Assembly: GCA_013813675.1 (NCBI GenBank)
Contig: JACCRH010000457.1
Location: forward strand, 1-8,266
Direction: 5' to 3'
Origin: Gemmatimonadales bacterium
GTDB lineage: Bacteria > Gemmatimonadota > Gemmatimonadetes > Gemmatimonadales > GWC2-71-9
Length of the DNA: 8,266 nucleotides
Shown: in pieces, positions 6,487 through 8,266 of the stretch
Position numbering within the stretch: the first letter of the stretch is position 1
Layout of the letters: the number at the start of each line of letters is the position of its first letter
Notes under the pieces: model-generated
Databases searched by the model: none
The model's input: the letters and a program-made list of their open reading frames with translations, nothing else
Told to the model about the DNA's origin: nothing
Position numbers and translations under genes: made by a program

Positions 6487-7080
6487 TCATTTCCCGGCCT
6501 TCTGGTCTCCCCCGCTCCGCGGAAACAGATGGGTGAGCACCAGCGCCGCGACCGCCTCGGGCCGGTTCAAATCCAGCGCGACAACAGGAGGCACGGTCTC
6601 CACCGCCGCGTCCGACGCCACCGCGATCACATCCGGGTCGTGAGGCCAGCAGCGGGGTGGTCGTCCGTAGGAAGGCCGGAACACTTCGATTTTCGGAATG
6701 CTCTCGTGCGAAAATCCTTCCGCCAGCACCAGGTCCACCGTGCGGGGGGAGAAGCGGCCCAGCAGCCGGCCCAGCGCGGGCTCGGCCTGATCGTCCGTGT
6801 CCTCGCCGATCAGAGCCCAGCGGCGGTTGGAGGCCACCAGCACCTGCACCGCCCCGGCTTCGAGAGCCCGGTAGCTATCCTTGCCGGGCCGGTCGATCTG
6901 GAAGCCCTTGTGCGCGTGCTTCAGCACGCCGACCTGGCAGCGCTCCGCGCGCAGCAGCGGGAGGATGCGCTCGATCAGCGTGGTCTTCCCGCTGCCGCTG
7001 GATCCGACGAAGCCGACGACCGGAATGGCGCCGGGACCTATATTTGAGGGTGTCCTGCTCCCTTGCCGTGTCACGTCCAT
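6487..7080 (-). CDS. mobB: MobB, molybdopterin-guanine dinucleotide biosynthesis adaptor GTPase
   Basis: MobB is a small P-loop GTP-binding protein that assists MobA in attaching GMP to molybdopterin, making the guanine-dinucleotide cofactor used by DMSO-reductase-family enzymes such as formate dehydrogenase. The 197 residues include Walker A GSSGSGKTT (26-34), the family block LKHAHKGFQIDRPGKDSYR (53-71), and DLVLAEGFSHESIPKIEVFR (116-135) with the Walker-B-like strand. Length is normal. The start is ATG at 7080; it adds 18 poorly conserved residues before the first strand (IPVVGFVG), and no other good start lies between, but no strong ribosome site is visible. The gene diverges from fdhD with at most 38 bp between them and converges on msrA. 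No MobA gene is in view. Its neighbours indicate that it serves the adjacent formate dehydrogenase. Assignment is secure. Confidence 0.93.
   Translation of the reverse strand: MDVTRQGSRTPSNIGPGAIPVVGFVGSSGSGKTTLIERILPLLRAERCQVGVLKHAHKGFQIDRPGKDSYRALEAGAVQVLVASNRRWALIGEDTDDQAEPALGRLLGRFSPRTVDLVLAEGFSHESIPKIEVFRPSYGRPPRCWPHDPDVIAVASDAAVETVPPVVALDLNRPEAVAALVLTHLFPRSGGDQKAGK
7016..7044 (+). promoter_or_regulatory. Candidate fdhD promoter inside mobB 5' coding region
   Basis: TATATT at 7039-7044 is the best -10-like sequence in this GC-rich area and stands out as a rare AT-rich spot. A weak ACGACC (7016-7021) sits at a 17-nt spacing as a possible -35. Transcription would start near 7051, just ahead of the fdhD start candidates. 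Confidence 0.28.
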
Positions 7081-7118
7081 CCCAACGGACCGCGCCCTTG
7101 GCCAACGATCTCGACCAG

Positions 7119-7949
7119 ATGCAGGACCCTCTCGGACTGCAGCGGCTGGGCTACGCCAAGCCGCTGCTCGAGGTGCGCGCCCACCGGTGGGAGCGAGGCA
7201 CGAGTGCCGAGGGGACCGAGCAGGTCGTGGAGGAGACGCCCGTCGTCCTGGTGTACAACGGGGTGCCCCACGTCGTGATGATGGCCACCCCGGTGGACCT
7301 GGAGGATTTCGCGCTGGGGTTCAGCATCACCGAGGAGCTGATCCGCCGGCCTGCCGACCTGGAGTCGGTCGAGGTGGTGCGCTACAGCCAGGGGATCGAG
7401 ATCCAGAGCGGGGTCGCCCCGGAGTGCGAGAGCGTCATCGCCTCGCGGACCCGCCGGCTGACCGGGCGGACCGGCTGCGGCATCTGCGGCGCCGACAGCA
7501 TCGCCGGAGTGCTGAAGCAGCTTCATCCGGTCCCGCCCGGCCGGCCGGTGGCCCCCGCCGCCATCGAACGGGCGGTCGAATCGCTCCTGTCGCATCAGAC
7601 GCTCAACGCGGCCGCGGGCGCGGTACATGCGGCCGGCTGGTCGTCGCTCGAGGGGGTCGTGGAGTTGGCACGGGAGGATGTCGGGCGTCACAATGCGCTG
7701 GACAAGCTGATTGGCGCACTGCTCAAGCGCGGCGTCGATCCGACGACCGGTTTCGTCGTGGTGACCAGCCGAGCGAGCTTCGAGATGGTGCAGAAGGTTA
7801 CCGTACTGGGCGCGCCGCTACTGGCCGCGATCTCCGGACCCACCGGCCTGGCGGTGCGCGTCGCGCAGCAGGCCGGGCTCACGCTGGTGGGATTCGCGCG
7901 GGGCGCCCGGCTCACCGTGTACACCCATCCCGAGCGCGTTGCCCGCTAG
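7119..7949 (+). CDS. fdhD: FdhD, sulfurtransferase required for formate dehydrogenase activity
   Basis: FdhD passes sulfur from a cysteine desulfurase (IscS in E. coli) to the molybdenum cofactor before its insertion into formate dehydrogenase; without it the enzyme is inactive. The 276 residues carry the family blocks: EETPVVLVYNGVPHVVMMATP (38-58, conserved core), DLEDFALGFSITEELI (60-75), the redox pair GCGIC (C120 and C123), AGAVHAAGW (166-174), EDVGRHNALDKLIG (186-199) and TSRASFEMVQKV (216-227). The protein is cytoplasmic. The start is uncertain. ATG at 7119 leaves 38 bp to mobB and gives a typical length, but has no ribosome site. TTG 7098, GTG 7068 and GTG 7050 are in frame; the last two would overlap the mobB start. 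It is divergent from mobB and faces the formate dehydrogenase alpha-subunit fragment. Identity is secure. Confidence 0.94.
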   Translation: MQDPLGLQRLGYAKPLLEVRAHRWERGTSAEGTEQVVEETPVVLVYNGVPHVVMMATPVDLEDFALGFSITEELIRRPADLESVEVVRYSQGIEIQSGVAPECESVIASRTRRLTGRTGCGICGADSIAGVLKQLHPVPPGRPVAPAAIERAVESLLSHQTLNAAAGAVHAAGWSSLEGVVELAREDVGRHNALDKLIGALLKRGVDPTTGFVVVTSRASFEMVQKVTVLGAPLLAAISGPTGLAVRVAQQAGLTLVGFARGARLTVYTHPERVAR

Positions 7950-8266
7950 CGCCCCATCGCCCCGGCGCACCCCCTCCGATTGGCGGATTGGGCCGCGATT
8001 CTGCACGTACTTCCAGCCGAACCGACCCTTGATGCAGAGGTTGCCCCGGGTGACGTCGTGGTCGAGCGGCGAGGTGACCCGCACGATCTCGTTGTCCTGG
8101 ACCCGGAGCTCGAGGTTGCAGCCGACGCCGCAGTAGGGGCACACCGTCTGGGTGACGGTCTGGCGTTCCTCGTCCCAGGTATTCGCCTGGCGGTGGTCGA
8201 ACTCGGTCTTGAACATCAGCGCGCCGGTGGGACAGACGGCGATGCAGTTGCCGCAATACACACAGG
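7818..8266 (-). CDS. Formate dehydrogenase alpha subunit, N-terminal iron-sulfur region; partial at the right edge and truncated at its 3' side
   Basis: The frame enters from the right edge; the GTG at 8261 is an internal valine, since the preceding in-frame codon completes CVYCGNCIAVCPTGA, a [4Fe-4S] ferredoxin motif (CxxCxxCxxxCP). A linker (FDHRQANTWDEERQTV) leads to the molybdopterin oxidoreductase Fe4S4 domain: CPYCGVGCNLELRV, then NLCIKGRFGW, giving the C-x2-C-x3-C-x27-C pattern. This arrangement fits alpha subunits of molybdenum formate dehydrogenases of the NAD-linked/FdhF-like class, which oxidise formate to CO2. The family-like part ends near 7995. The frame then runs on to a TAG at 7818-7820 through 58 codons with no resemblance to the family, 132 nt of it antisense to fdhD. 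The cofactor-binding body (normally over 500 residues more, including the Sec/Cys ligand) is missing, so this copy should be inactive as sequenced. The neighbouring mobB and fdhD support the formate dehydrogenase reading. Confidence 0.85.
   Translation of the reverse strand, partial: CVYCGNCIAVCPTGALMFKTEFDHRQANTWDEERQTVTQTVCPYCGVGCNLELRVQDNEIVRVTSPLDHDVTRGNLCIKGRFGWKYVQNRGPIRQSEGVRRGDGALAGNALGMGVHGEPGAPRESHQREPGLLRDAHRQAGGSGDRGQ
7950..7995. other. Apparent breakpoint between fdhD 3' end and truncated formate dehydrogenase gene
   Basis: On the minus strand, dehydrogenase-like sequence ends around KGRFGWKYVQNR (codons down to 7995). The expected continuation of the molybdopterin oxidoreductase domain is absent in all three minus frames. 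Within 46 bp the fdhD stop codon is reached. A short direct repeat (GATTGG twice around 7977-7990) is the only local feature seen. The break is less certain than the M24/MFS one because only one gene is visibly cut. Confidence 0.55.

Noticed and set aside
7818..7994. The last 58 codons of the dehydrogenase frame as a genuine C-terminal domain
   Set aside because: They have no family resemblance, and most lie antisense to the well-conserved fdhD 3' end.
1..8266. tRNA or rRNA genes, CRISPR repeats, insertion sequences, integrase sites
   Set aside because: No cloverleaf-like tract, regularly spaced repeat, transposase frame or flanking duplication was seen on reading the window.

Overview
This GC-rich window looks like chromosomal DNA of an environmental bacterium, plausibly Gemmatimonadota. 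That guess rests on base composition, the exported M24 peptidase type and the overall gene mix, so it is an inference and not a phylogenetic result. There are no RNA genes, insertion sequences, CRISPR arrays or phage genes, and no gene-free stretch exceeds about 100 bases.

Left part (1-2810, + strand): the C-terminal half of an NmrA-family NAD(P)-binding protein enters from the left edge. Next is a secreted M24 (Xaa-Pro aminopeptidase-like) metallopeptidase with a clear signal peptide. It stops being peptidase right after its HGLGHGIGLEVHD motif and runs, out of frame, into the middle of a major facilitator transporter that has lost its first two membrane helices. This M24/MFS junction near 1705-1728 is a real break in both genes as sequenced: either a genomic deletion or an assembly join.

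Middle part (2704-6447): a 979-residue superfamily 1 UvrD-like helicase lies on the minus strand. A complete DnaQ-type DEDDh 3'-5' exonuclease domain is embedded between its helicase motifs IV and V. The helicase overlaps the transporter tail to tail by 107 bp. Divergent from it is msrA, encoding an exported peptide methionine sulfoxide reductase A with a single cysteine. A perfect 18-bp palindrome sits between msrA and the convergent mobB.

Right part (6487-8266): a molybdenum-enzyme module. mobB (minus) and fdhD (plus) diverge from a very short shared start region. At the right edge is the N-terminal iron-sulfur region of a molybdopterin-dependent formate dehydrogenase alpha subunit on the minus strand, pointing at the 3' end of fdhD. 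MobB serves the guanine-dinucleotide form of the cofactor, FdhD sulfurates it, and the dehydrogenase uses it, so the three belong together. However, the dehydrogenase homology stops near 7995, after about 90 visible residues, and the catalytic body is missing. This second break resembles the first.

The most notable points are the helicase with an internal exonuclease and the two abrupt gene breaks within 6.3 kb. I did not find a convincing undescribed multi-gene system.
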